The translations under genes were made by a program, and so were the position numbers. A stretch of DNA of 64,000 nt from Conus ventricosus (lineage: Eukaryota; Mollusca; Gastropoda; Neogastropoda; Conidae), in the NCBI GenBank assembly GCA_018398815.1, contig CM031628.1:10881781-10945780 (forward strand), written 5' to 3'. Below, piece after piece: positions 21,744-32,939 of this stretch. Numbering within the stretch: position 1 is the stretch's first letter; each line of letters begins with the position of its first letter. Under the pieces are notes generated by a model that was not told the origin of the DNA, searched no databases, and saw only the letters and a list, made by a program, of their open reading frames with translations.

Positions 21744-21944
21744 ATTGCTACCTAGAATCAGACCTAGTCTCCCAACAGAAGAAAATACACTACTCACTCG
21801 TAGCTTTCGACAGCCATCTGGCCATCTTCCTCAGCGATGCTGTTGCCGACTGAGTGAAGTCGATTCAGATCACGCGACCATGGGACATACTCAGGTCACG
21901 TGATCGAATCAGTGAAGCGTACACCAGGAGCAAGGTGTTAGCGG
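21744..21944 (-). repeat. Penelope pLTR, downstream copy
   Basis: Direct repeat of 24297-24496, starting ATTGCTACCTAGAA and ending TAGCGG on the plus strand, with scattered substitutions. Confidence 0.9.
21790..21834 (-). ncRNA. Hammerhead-like ribozyme core in pLTR (downstream copy)
   Basis: On the minus strand: CTGAGGA (21834-21828), one A, GATGGCC AGAT GGCTGTC as a 7-bp helix II with tetraloop, GAAA (21808-21805), then GCTAC / GTAGT able to form helix III, and further out CAACAG / CTGTTG able to form helix I. The A15.1-U16.1 closing pair needs a one-base bulge, so it is not a textbook fold. Hammerheads are known in Penelope-like pLTRs. Confidence 0.6.
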
Positions 21945-24350
21945 CCCCGGTCCCTGTTGAGTGGGGGGTTGGTGGCTGCGATGTAGATGGCCTCCTTGAC
22001 CCCTCGCTGGAACCACTTGTTTTCCCTGTCCAGGATGTTGACGTTGTCAGTGTCAAATTGGTGTTGCTCGGAGTGCAGGTGTGCTCCGACAGGTGAAGAG
22101 TCCCTCTTGTGTTCTGTAAGTCTCTTTTGGAGGGAACGTTCTGTTTCTCTGACATAGTGTTGGTTACAGTCACGGCAGTCTATTCTGTAGATGATGCCAG
22201 ATTTGTCGAGTTTGTTGGTTTTGTCCTTGGGTGACGAGTTGGCTGCGGATGGTGTTGGTGGGCTTGGGATGGACAGCGACCCCTAGTTTCCTGATCTTCC
22301 TGGACAGAGCTTCACTTACACCTCCAACGTAGGGAATGGTGATATGTCCCTTGCGCTCTTGTTGTTCTCTGGCTTGTGGTTGGGGTGAGGTGGTCGATCT
22401 CTTGCTTCCTTGGCTTTTCCAGGCCCATTTCTGGTAGCCCGAGATGGTGAGCACTTCCTTCAGGTGGTCTTTCTCCTTCTGCAGTGCCTCTTGAGTTGAG
22501 CAGATAGTATTGGCTCTGTGGGTGAGAGTTCAAATCACCCCAAGTTTGTGTTCCAGTGGTTGGTGGCTGTCGAACTGCAAGTATTGATCTGTGTGGGTCA
22601 GTTTGTGGTAGACTGCGAAGGAGAGCACACCGTCTGTTCTGGTGATGAGTGTGTCCAGCATTGCAATGGAGTCATTCTGCTCTACTTCCCTCGTGAATTT
22701 GATGGCTGGATCTTGGTTGTTCAGATGTTCACTGAACTGTTCCACCAGTCATTGGGGTAGGATGGTCATGGTGTCGTCTACGTAGCAGCCCCAGTAGAGT
22801 GGAGGAGAGTGGAACGAGGCCAGTGCTTTCTTTTCAAAGTCCTCCATGAAGAGGTTGGCTACTATAGGCTCACCAGTGAACCCATGGCTGCTCCTTCTTT
22901 CTGCTGATAGAACTCGCCTTGGAAGGTGAAGCAGGTGGTAGTGAGACAGCAAGCTAAGATGTCGCTGATGTCATCCACTGTCAGAGATGTGCGTTGATGG
23001 AGAGTTTGATCGTTCTGTAACCTGCGTCTGATGATTTCCACGCTCTCTTTCACTGGTACGCTGGTGAAAAGTACCGAGACGGCGTATGACACAAGACGTT
23101 TATCCTGGGAAAGAGTAAAATTACTCAGTTTCTCCACTAGGTCGGCGCTGTTGTGGATGTAGTGTTCTGTGTGTCCCACCAAGGGGCCAGAATGTCCGCC
23201 ACGAATATCGCCGTCTCATACATGAGGGAACCTCTGGACACAAGTATGGGATGGAGGGGGACGTCGTTCTTGTGCACCTTAGGTAGACCATAGAACTTGG
23301 GTACATCCGTCACGGTGGGGTACAGTTTCCTGTACTGTTCTAACGTTAGTCGGCCCATGTCTTTGAGGTGTATGAGTACTTCTTTCAATCTGTTGGAGAA
23401 CTTGGTTGTGGGGTCTTTCTTGAGAAGTTCATAGGTTGCTGTGTCTTCCAGGAGTTTGTTCGCCTTCTCGCAGTACATGGATTTGAACATGATAACTGTT
23501 GCACATCCCTTGTCTGCTGGCAGAATCATTATGGAGTCTGCTTTCTTCAAGCCTGCCAGGGCACATAGCTTGGCTTGCTCCAGGATTCTGACACTGTCAA
23601 ACCATAGGTGTGGCGCTTCTTCGAGTTGGGACCAATGTATCTACAAGCCGCTTCCATGCTCATGATAAGGTCAACCACTGGTAGTTTGTCTGGCGTTACC
23701 GCGAAGTTCAGTCCTTTCTCTAGTACTTCCTTCTCAGGAGTGGAGAGTTGGCGTTCTGAAACATTAATCATCCATGTATCTTTCACACTTCTTTTCTTCC
23801 TTTCTGACACAGACACAATAGGGCTCCTGTCTTCATGTAGTCGTTTCGATCTCTTCACCAAACACTCATATTTTTTCCATTGGCGCAAGCGTACTTTGTC
23901 CCATTCGATTCGTTGCACAGACTCGATCCACTCTTTGATTTCCGACAGAATGAAGTCTGGTAGTTGTGTGTTCGAACTCAGATTCTCGAAGAGGTCCTGG
24001 ATTTTTCATTCTACGAATGTAATCCGAGTGTTAATCTGTTTAATCCGTTCGTTCATGAGTACTCGTTGGGCTCGGTTGATAATCCCACTCGCTGCTAGTC
24101 CTTTCACCGATGTTTTGGTCTTTAGGCTGGTGGGGCAGACGTCGTGATGTTTACAGTGCAGCGTGAAGTGCAGGTGGTTCCTGAAAGTTGCTAGGGAACG
24201 ATGCGCTTTCTCCAGTTCACGGAAAGTTTTGATGATCGTCCGATCGACATCGCAAATGACACGTTGGGGAAGCTTCAACAGTTGGGGGGTAGACATATTG
24301 CTACCTAGAATTAGACCAAGTCTCGCAACAGAAGGAAATACACTACTCAC
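21865..24350 (-). pseudogene. Penelope-like reverse transcriptase with GIY-YIG endonuclease
   Basis: Minus-strand coding remnant in about seven pieces. N-terminal helical region (24350-23547) with LEKAHRSLATFRNHLHFTLH and a Lys/Arg-rich part; then the start of the RT (ILPADKGCATVIM, KFYGLPKVHKNDVPLHPI), the block QKEGAAMGS, and the catalytic YVDDT (YWGCYVDDTMTIL near 22785). A thumb region follows, then Cys-containing lead-in and the GIY-YIG module (DCRDCNQHYVGETERSL, 22190-21870). The DKG and GLPKVHK blocks are diagnostic of the Penelope family rather than LINEs. Stops and frameshifts near 24005, 23547, 23140, 22870, 22530 and 22170 make it non-coding as assembled. Confidence 0.9.
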
Positions 24351-24496
24351 TCGTAGCTTTCGATAGCCATCAGACCATCTTCCTCAGCGATGCTGTTGCT
24401 GACTGAGTGAAGTCGATTCAGATCACGCGACCATGGGACATACCCAGGTCACGTGATCGAATCAGTGAAGCGTACACCAGGGGCAAGGTGTAGCGG
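24297..24496 (-). repeat. Penelope pLTR, upstream copy
   Basis: Second direct repeat, 200 bp, preceding the coding region on the minus strand; would contain promoter and ribozyme. Confidence 0.9.
24343..24387 (-). ncRNA. Hammerhead-like ribozyme core in pLTR (upstream copy)
   Basis: Same layout as the 21790-21834 core. Helix II here is GATGGTC TGAT GGCTATC: relative to the other copy two helix positions changed (C-G to U-G, U-G to U-A) yet all seven pairs remain possible, which supports an RNA structure under constraint. Confidence 0.6.
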
Positions 24497-26750
24497 TCTC
24501 TTCATAACAATGTAGTGTCATAATAATGTAGTGTCTCTTCATAACAATTTCTTTCAAATTCTGCAATGGTACCGATTTTATCATTACAAGCCACATTCAC
24601 TTTCAAGTGTGGCTTGGCCAAGTCTGTTCACATGTTTAAACTATTAGGAACACCCAGGTGTATTAACCTTTTACATTCAACAATTCAACATACACTAAAA
24701 CACCTGTCCATCAGTACCACTTGTAAGTTTGTTGCATACTGTTACTTCTCTCCAGAATACCTTCTCTTCATAACCATTACTGTTCACAGACATTCGCACA
24801 CTTTTCCCACTGGAATAGCGCCATGTCTTCTTAAACAGGCGTTTGTAGCATGAAGACTGGAGTCAATAACGACGACAATGACGACGATGACGATGCCCTT
24901 GCTAACACCCAGGACGTAAAACACAAATACAACATTCCTTACGCGCAATTAGACATTTACGCAATAAGACATTTATTCAATGAGTGACGGTCCTTTTTCT
25001 CCAACAAAAAAGGCACAAAGCACAGGTATTCATGTATTTTCTCTTTTTTTTTCTGAGAGCAAATCAGCTAACGAATCCTAATGCTGTCAAACGAGTTAAA
25101 AGCCATTCAGATGTAACGTTTTGCTATTACTTATTTTCTTTATTTGCGTAATTGTTGCTTTTTTTATTCCCTTTTATTTGTTAACATATTTTTTTATTTT
25201 CATTTATGATTATTTTTTAAAGACCAAATCTAGAACATGCAATGTGTGCAATAGACAGCGGCTGTGTCTTTACCATCACTACAGGGATACTGCCAATCCC
25301 ACGGTTCCCTGTGCACAGCGACTGTTGCATCAATGGCAGTGCTGCACCGTTTTGAGAGAAAACGAGACATACCATGGCTGCTGTCATGTCATAAAGAGAC
25401 ATCGGCGATGACAGATTGCAATTAGAGAAACAGAATGTTGCCAGAGAGGAAGTTACACCAACCTGGCTCTTAAAGGGAAAGGATATTACTTAATACAAGA
25501 GTCCATGTGAGGGAAAAGGAAAGGAAAAGGGAACTGAAAGGTGCAACAACGAGGGAAAGAAAGAATATAAAAGAATATAACCTGTCCCCTGTCAACCAGG
25601 ATTTCGTATCGTTACTTCTTCAAGAAGACTCCATTCACGCCTTTCTTATTCAGCACATGTCAACTGCACAATTTTCTTTCCTTTTTTATAAAACAGTTAT
25701 TGGCAGCGTGAAGACCGGGGTCAACAATGACGACAGTGATGACAATGCCGATGATGATGGCAATAACGATGGTGACGAAGACGACGATGTCGACGACGCC
25801 TAAACCAAAGAGGATTATGACGACGATTCCGTAAAATCAGAGAAACTTATGATCGCTGACAACTTGCAAAGTGCAACACACACGGCAGACACTTGGTAAA
25901 CCATTTCCTTTTTTTTTTGCGCACAAACAAAACGGCAGACAGGCAGGGTGCCAGACCCCACCAAGGAGCGAGGCCACTATGGAAACATCAAGGCGAAGCT
26001 GGATGCTGTGGACAGGAGTTGAGATGGTGCAGGTGGAAGAAATGGAAGAGGGAGAAGGCAGGCCAGTGAAGGCAAGGGAGTACTGGATGAGCAGCGACAC
26101 AGGGTCAGGTCGTGGGACTGTCACTTCCTTGCTCCATGTAGGGCAAAGTCGCCAGGCAGAGTGCGGTAAGGTGAGGATGGCCCAGTCACCTCTACCAGCC
26201 TCCAACCCCCAGCATGGCAGGGATAGACAGACAGCCCTTGCAACAATACGTCTATTCCAAACACACAAATATTATACTCCTTATATCTGCGTTATCCATT
26301 GACTTAATGTAGCAAATATGAAACGTCTCAAGTAACATTCTCCCTGTAATCACCAGTAGCAGACCCACCTAACTCTAAGGGCACTGGATGGAACACCGAA
26401 GGCTGTCTTCTTGGTTGACAAGGTTATCTAGATCTGTTGGCCCTAATTGTACATAGCAGTGAGCTTTTCCTTAAGTGGAGGAAAGGGGAGGGTGTGTGTG
26501 TGTTCAATACCAAATCCTGGCAAAACTGCTACTAAGTGTCAACAACATCAACGACAGATGAAGCAGTACTCCTTTCAGTATTGTTATTCTCTGGCATCCC
26601 TTCACTGGACGTCACACATCAGTGCTGTGTCAGACAGCTCATGGATACTCCTTGTTCTCACTACACTGATCAAAATCTTCACAGCAAAACCTGTTGGGTA
26701 GCATGATTTTGGATTTGCCACCCCGCAGACACGCAGACTCATGAGACAGA
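24497..26750. other. Right-arm intron sequence, no gene seen
   Basis: Rest of the unique insertion (to about 25022), then sequence matching the left arm (about 12000-13555 inverted). Open frames here are not conserved in frame between arms. Confidence 0.5.
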
Positions 26751-27532
26751 CTCGTAAGACAGACTCTTAAACAGGACAGACAATCTGGCACAAGGATATA
26801 TAGTGCGTACTAACTAAAGCCTGAACTGGTCCACTGCCCTGTACCAGACAAGGGAACGACGAACATGACAAAGGGTCCAAGGACAGAACAGTCTTAACAG
26901 TGGCAACAGCCAGAACCAACACAGGAGTGCTAGACAGGATGATGAAGGAGCAGCCCACAAACAAGCAGTCAAGGACAGGGTGGTTCATCATGGCGACCAC
27001 AGCACAGACTTTACAAACACCTATCCACCAAGTTCAGATTTCCCCACCGAGAGCATACAGACCACGGCAGTTGGTATACCAGCTCTTCGGTTGGGGACTT
27101 CTTTCCGGTGCGAAGATCAAATAAGAGAGTATTTCGCTTTCCCGTGCGGTCAGTTAAGATATTTGAAACTTGTTTTACATTTTCTCGATCCCACCATGGA
27201 CTACAATGGAGGTAAATGATGGATTTCATTAGGCGTAACGTAAGCTACAAAATGAAAGGCATATGTAAATGAGCTACAATGCAGGTAAATAATGGATCTC
27301 ATCAGGCGTAACGTAAACTACCAGATGAAAGCAGTATGTAAATGGGCTACAATGCAGGTAAATAATGGATTTAATCAGGCATAACATAAGCTACCAAATG
27401 AAAACTGTATATAAATGCAGGCGGCTTGGTTGTATACAATTTTCACAATGAAAATCATGTCCAATAAAAACAAAAACAACCCGTATCTAGGGATAGGTTT
27501 AATGTGACGTACCTGGGCAAAATGGACATTTA

Positions 27533-27580
<48 letters not shown>
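27533..27580. repeat. (TA)n microsatellite
   Basis: TA tract immediately before the retrozyme-like unit; a similar tract follows the unit at 28524-28617, suggesting insertion into a TA repeat. Confidence 0.95.
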
Positions 27581-27582
<2 letters not shown>

Positions 27583-28520
27583 ACAAACTAATAAATTCCA
27601 AGGATAAGTACCGCACCGTTCCAGCAACTTACAGAGCAGCTTGGTGTTGCAATAACTGCAAGAAATATTGAATTATAAACGAAGCTTGCTCTTATGTCTT
27701 AGATTGAAGAAATAGGGGGAGATACGCATTCATATCTGCAGTGGTAGATGATTCTGCCTAACTAACAGTATGTGCTTGAGTGGGTGAATGGGGAAAAATA
27801 AATAAATGCTTCTCAAAATGAGCCTTCAGCAAGCTTATATTCTCCAAGGGGGAGACATCCTCCAATAGGGAGGGAAACTCACTAACATATAACTCCTGGT
27901 CATATACCGATATTTCGAAACTTGGTGGTTTCTCCTCAGTGACCGCGGAAAGTGGTAATTTGACTCCTCTGCCTTTTCAGTTTTAAGAAGAATGCAATCC
28001 CAGAAAAGGTTGGTGTGCAATACCGTAGTATGTTTGTTGAGTTTTCAAAAAAACAACCAAAGGTGCCATCTAAGAAGCAAAAGAAAATCATAAAAGAGCA
28101 AAACAAGCCACATTTTCTTGTGAAAAGTAAAAAATATAAAAAGATATCCTCTAAGACACAAGTGCTGAGGGCCAGTTCTTGGGAATGAATCCGCAAGGGA
28201 CTAAAATACAACAAACTAATAAATTCCAAGGATAAGTACCGCACCGTTCCAGCAACTTACAGAGCAGCTTGGTGTTGCAATGACTGCAAGAAATATTGAA
28301 TTATAAACGAAGCTTGTCTTAGATTGAAGAAATAGGGGGAGATACGCATTCATATCTGCAGTGGTAGATGATTCTGCCTAACTAACAGTATGTGCTTGAG
28401 TGGGTGAATGGGGAAAAATAAATAAATGCTTCTCAAAATAAGCCTTCAGCAAGCTTATATTCTCCAAGGGGAGACATCCTCCAATAGGGAGGGAAACTCA
28501 CTAACATATAACTCCTGGTC

Positions 28521-28523
<3 letters not shown>
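27579..28523 (-). mobile_element. Retrozyme-like unit with ~320-bp direct repeats
   Basis: Direct repeats 27579-27904 and 28207-28523 are nearly identical (a short indel near 27690 and a few substitutions) and flank a 302-bp interior. Unit period about 619 bp. On the minus strand a complete hammerhead lies in the interior next to the lower repeat, and the repeat boundary coincides within about 2 nt with the predicted cleavage site. This is how tandem hammerhead-processed retroelements (retrozymes, Penelope-like pLTRs) are built. No protein is recognised; a Lys-rich plus-strand reading in the interior is not supported. The left arm lacks the unit. Confidence 0.65.
27898..27944 (-). ncRNA. Hammerhead ribozyme, complete fold
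   Basis: Minus strand: GGTCA (27944-27940) as helix I 5' strand; CTGAGGA (27939-27933); helix II GAAAC / GTTTC, 5 perfect pairs with 6-nt loop CACCAA; GAAA (27916-27913); helix III ATA / TAT with tetraloop TCGG; A at 27903 as cleavage-site nucleotide; TGACC (27902-27898) as helix I 3' strand, perfectly complementary to GGTCA. All invariant hammerhead core bases are present. The predicted cut is between 27903 and 27902. Confidence 0.8.
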
Positions 28524-28599
<76 letters not shown>

Positions 28600-28617
28600 A
28601 TATATATATATATATAA
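28524..28617. repeat. (CATA)n/(TA)n tract
   Basis: TA-rich array with periodic AT inversions following the retrozyme-like unit. Confidence 0.9.
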
Positions 28618-29087
28618 AGCAAATTGACATGATAAATTAAAATCTTCAAATGCAAGTTATAAACTCACGTTTTTTCTACAAAAACAAACGAGAAATGCTC
28701 CAACAAAGTAGGCAAACTTGAACTGGCTTAACTATGAGAGACGAAGGTGTTGACAAAGGTGTGCAAAGCGCACACCGAAAAATGAATGATCACGTGTATC
28801 ACACTCACAGAACATTTGCACCACACCAGCAAGCATCGGTGTTAGATGAAACTGACAATAGTAGCTCTTGCATCATACAAATTCGAATGCTTTGCATTTA
28901 CACAACACTGAACAAATCAAAATACTTCTATTTTATATGAGGAAACTGCTCTCTTAAAACACTGCATAGTATGGATTGTCAGAAATAAGATTTGCACAGT
29001 TTGCATTAATACATATTTGGTTTGTTTCACTGACTCTGACTCAAAGTCAGAAGTAGTAAAACTGCTTTTATTTCTGTTACCAACCAG

Positions 29088-29718
29088 GCAAGTGTCCTCG
29101 TGACTGTCAGCATGACCTTAGACAGGTGCGTCGTTCTCTTCTGGTCAGAGACAGTGAGGACTCAGTGGAGGAAGAAGACGGTTCTACCTGTCTGCCTGCT
29201 GGTGTGGCTGGCAGCTGCCTGTCTCTCCATCACTCCCATGGCGTCATCAGGGAAAGAGTTCAGTCAGACCAGTCTCTGTGTTCCACTGCCTGTGCCAGCT
29301 GATCGACCAGGGGGACATCACTACGCCTTCAGTGTCCTGGTGGTTCTGACAGCACGTTGATGTCAGTGACTATGGTGGGTCAAATCTACATCTACACCAT
29401 TATTCGAAGCAGTACTATGGCTTTCCTGACCAGTGACGACAAGGCTCGTGACCTCATTGCGGCCCGTCGAGTCATCTCTCCAGCGGTCACAGATGCCTGT
29501 TGCTGGTATCTTGTAACATTGTGGCCAGTATGACGTCACGAGATGTGCAGTTGCCTGGTGACGAGTCAGTTTCAGTTTTCTTCATTTTTGTCAGTGCAGC
29601 TGGAATGCCTTACCTGTATTTATTAAATGGTGAGTTGGAACGTCGCAGACAGGTGCAGAGACAACGAGTGTTGAAACGACTGGGACTTCAGTTTAAAGGA
29701 GATGAAAAACAGCATTGA
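29088..29718 (+). pseudogene. GRL101-like receptor, TM3-TM7 exon, copy 2
   Basis: Inverted copy of 8248-8880. The acceptor CAG (29085-29087) and the ASVLVTVSMTLDRC start are kept, as are the TSLCVPLP loop and the PYLYLLN end with the same C-terminal tail. Two single-base deletions relative to copy 1 (an A near 29348 and a G near 29520) shift the frame through TM5-TM6. Most codons differ by scattered substitutions, several of them non-synonymous, suggesting relaxed constraint or a divergent haplotype. Confidence 0.75.
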
Positions 29719-29792
29719 ACAGACACTGATCTGTGTGTCCTTTGTGATACATTGTTAAATTTTGCACTATTTTCTGAATAGAACGAAATTAT

Positions 29793-29877
<85 letters not shown>
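29793..29877. repeat. (CT)n microsatellite
   Basis: More than 40 uninterrupted CT units; marks the outer end of the inverted duplication, where similarity to the left arm stops. Confidence 0.95.
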
Positions 29878-29880
<3 letters not shown>

Positions 29881-29975
29881 GCATGCGCGCGCGTACATAC
29901 AATCACGCGCATGTGTGTGCGTGTGTTGGAGGGGGGGAGGGTAGGAGAAGAAGGAGTGGAGGTAGCTGAGAAAAA

Positions 29976-30127
29976 GTGTGTGTGTGTGTGTGTGTATGTG
30001 TGTGTGGCAAAGGAGGGATAAGAACCAACACTCATGCCAGCCCCTACTAGCACGTGCTCCTAAACTAGGTGGGTAACAATGGCGGTTTTTCTGCATAGAG
30101 GTAAACAGCACAAAACCGTCAAATGCA

Positions 30128-30158
<31 letters not shown>

Positions 30159-30169
30159 GCACGCACGCA

Positions 30170-30205
<36 letters not shown>

Positions 30206-30306
30206 GCAGGTTGGAAGCAGTGTAGGAAGCATTTATCCACTGTACATCCGACAGAAGAAGGGTGGGAAGGAAGGTTAGAGAGAAGAGACGATGTAGGTGT
30301 GTGACT

Positions 30307-30345
<39 letters not shown>
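29976..30345. repeat. (GT)n, (CA)n/(CG)n and poly(G)
   Basis: GT at 29976-30004, CA/CG-rich alternating sequence at 30126-30201 and a G-run of about 34 at 30310-30343. The long G-run could form quadruplex structure. Confidence 0.9.
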
Positions 30346-30379
30346 AGAGAGGGAGGAATCACACATACTTTAAAACATG

Positions 30380-30930
30380 AAATCCTGAATCCTTACATAC
30401 GAGTCAAAATCCCTCAGACTTCAAGCGGGCCACTTGCATCGCTAGGCTTCGAAAGAGGAATGGATTCTCTGTAGGCTTCCTATATGGAAGGCTGTGGAAC
30501 TGCCCACAGCAATGCTGCCGCATTGCTTATATCACACTCATCAGATCCATCCGTAGGTATGGTGCTCTGATGTTGGACTCTATGCAAAGAGGGCATTGAA
30601 CAAGTAAAATCAATTCAGCAACAGGCAGGTCGCTCCACTGCCAATGAGTGTAGTTGCCGTGACAAAACATGTGTTGTCAAGATGCTGAGGTACCTCCAGT
30701 TACTGTCCACACAAGATCGCAGAGGACAGCTGTTTCACCATGCTAGCATAGACAGCAGCGACATTCCTGCCATTCCACCCAGCTGATTCGAAACTCCAGC
30801 TATCCTGGCCAAGAGACAGGTGAAACCAATCAGTTTTACAGGATACATGGATCACTGCTGTCTTCGAAGTTAGGACTGCAGCCAAGATTCATTGTAATGT
30901 CCAGGCCTGAACAGTCTAGGGCTTCCTCCT
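30380..30930 (+). pseudogene. LINE reverse transcriptase C-terminal fragment
   Basis: Plus-strand reading VGFLYGRLWNCPQ followed by AYITLIRSIRRYGALMLD, then a frame change and VKSIQQQAGRSTANE ... CVVKMLRYLQLLSTQDRRGQ. This is the region after the RT palm in many animal LINEs (GFLxRNLxxCP, AYxxLVRPxLEYGxxVWDP, IExIQRxAARF, CVxxMLxxLxLxTLExRR). Stops and at least two frameshifts show it is dead. Confidence 0.65.
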
Positions 30931-30999
30931 TCACAGGAATGCCACACTACCTGACTGACATCCTCCTGTAGCAGACCATCAGTGCCTTCTGAACGATGC

Positions 31000-31640
31000 T
31001 GAGCAGACGGCAGGGCTATCAGCTTCCATGACTTACTCCCGCGCCCACTTGTGTTCTCCCCTTCTCTTCCCCATCTTCCACTTGTTTCTAAGCTACAAGC
31101 CGATTCCCCTTTTCAATTTCTTTTTTCAACCAGAATGGTCTTGCGCTATGTACATACACAAGCTAGTCATATTTATGGCCATCATTGATCCCACATTGGT
31201 AGCCGACTGACATCATAAGTGGCCATCCAGATCCATATAGAGAAATGTGAAAGCTAGTCCATAACCATATTCACTGATCAAGCCGGTCAATTTGGGTTTT
31301 TTTCGAAGTTTAGTTTCAAATCTGTTACATTAAAGAAAGCATTTCATTTATAAAAGTTGTATGTAACTTGCTGAAAAGTCGATACTGTTTGCCCGTTTTT
31401 TCCAATGAAAGTATCCTATAAATTTAAAACAAAAAGTATCCTGACTCTTTGTCCCATTGATCTCTAAAACGTCCTGATTCAGAATTTTCAGATGCAAAGC
31501 TATAGAAACAGACCAGCAGCGAACATTCAGATCATTTCAGACAGACTAAGTCTGCACCAGTGCCCATCTTGACAGCAGCTGGGGCAGAACGGATGAGAGG
31601 TGAAAGAGTGAGCTAGACTGGACAATGGGCCTTTGTGAAT
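31000..31640. other. Intergenic, no gene seen
   Basis: Unique sequence without recognisable motif on either strand. Confidence 0.4.
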
Positions 31641-31651
31641 TATCCACCTAG

Positions 31652-31665
31652 GTGTGTGTGTGTGT

Positions 31666-31751
<86 letters not shown>

Positions 31752-31945
31752 TGCGTGTGTGTCTGTGTGTGTGTCTGTGTGTGCGCATGTGCACGCACGT
31801 GTATGTGTATGCGTGTGTGTGTGCATGCATGGGGGTGGGGGTGGGGATGTATGCAAATGTGTGTGTGGGCGTGCGTGCGTGCCTATGCGTGCGTGCGTGC
31901 GTGCTTGCGTGCGCGTGCTTGCGTGTGCGCGTGTGCGTACTAGCT
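31652..31945. repeat. (GT)n with GC-rich variants
   Basis: Compound tract of GT with GTCT, GTGC and GGGGTG variants; alternating purine-pyrimidine sequence over about 290 bp. Confidence 0.95.
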
Positions 31946-32214
31946 TGCGTAGAAAATGGATATTTCTATTACATATATATTTTGTGTTAAACAGCATCTT
32001 AATAAGATTTTCTTCAGAAAAAAAACCCAGAAAAGAAGACAGAAACAACGGAAAGTAATGAAAATTCATCGGTATGCGGTGGTCTGTTGTGTCAAACGAC
32101 AGTTATGTCACGGATATGGTACGGGGATCACCTATGAGGATCACACAATGAACAATTTTATTAATTTGAATAGGCAATCACATGAATAAAGGATTGAGTA
32201 TAGCAGGTAAGTAA

Positions 32215-32440
32215 GAATATCAAATAAAATTCGGTGGCAAAGTGAGGCGACTGCAGACCGAGATTTTATTTATTTTATTTTTTTTGGTTTTAATACTGTA
32301 TCCGCCAAACATGAACAAACAACCACAAGACAAAACACGGCGCGTTTTGACCTAGGTCTTCTTCAGGCAAGATAAACAACACGCAGGACAACGAAAACGA
32401 AGAACGAGCAGTCATTCATCCCATCACATTTGGCGCACGA
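32215..32440 (-). mobile_element. Possible Penelope pLTR remnant
   Basis: A short region ending in a hammerhead-like relic, without coding sequence next to it. The relic's order on the minus strand (CTGAAGA, short helix, A-run, CGCG) resembles Penelope pLTR ribozymes. Boundaries are approximate. Confidence 0.35.
32345..32366 (-). ncRNA. Decayed hammerhead relic
   Basis: Minus strand: CTGAAGA (32366-32360), A, GAC CTAG GTC as a 3-bp helix II, then AAAA where GAAA is required. The G12-equivalent is changed, which should abolish activity. Confidence 0.45.
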
Positions 32441-32529
32441 TGGGCCTTCAACGCCCAAACATACATACACAGGTCATGTTTGAAGCAGCATGGAAGGAAG
32501 CCCTGAAACGGGTGCAGGAAAGCAGCAAA

Positions 32530-32830
<301 letters not shown>

Positions 32831-32939
32831 AGACAGAGACTGAGATATATGACATTTTCGAGCCTGACGTCTGGAAGAAATCACCCTTATTTCAAAGTGT
32901 AAATCCGGCCTATGGACTTTGGTTACGCCACTTCTGTTT

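Larger units (their letters stand above)
21744..24496 (-). mobile_element. Penelope-like element with direct pLTRs
   Basis: A near-complete Penelope-like retroelement, 2.75 kb, transcribed from the minus strand. It is flanked by direct repeats of about 200 bp (21744-21944 and 24297-24496), the tandem pseudo-LTR arrangement typical of the group. Its interior encodes one reverse transcriptase/GIY-YIG polyprotein in several broken frames. Each repeat carries a hammerhead-like core on the coding strand. Confidence 0.9.
20679..25022. mobile_element. 4.3-kb block present only in the right arm
   Basis: Flanking sequence on both sides (GGGAGTACGTTTATA and CAGGTATTCATG) is contiguous in the left arm at about 13555-13580, so this block is an insertion here or a deletion there. 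It starts TGCTTTG and ends CAAAGCA, a 7-bp inverted repeat. It contains the 37-bp minisatellite, a triplet tract and the Penelope-like element. No target-site duplication is evident. Confidence 0.6.
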
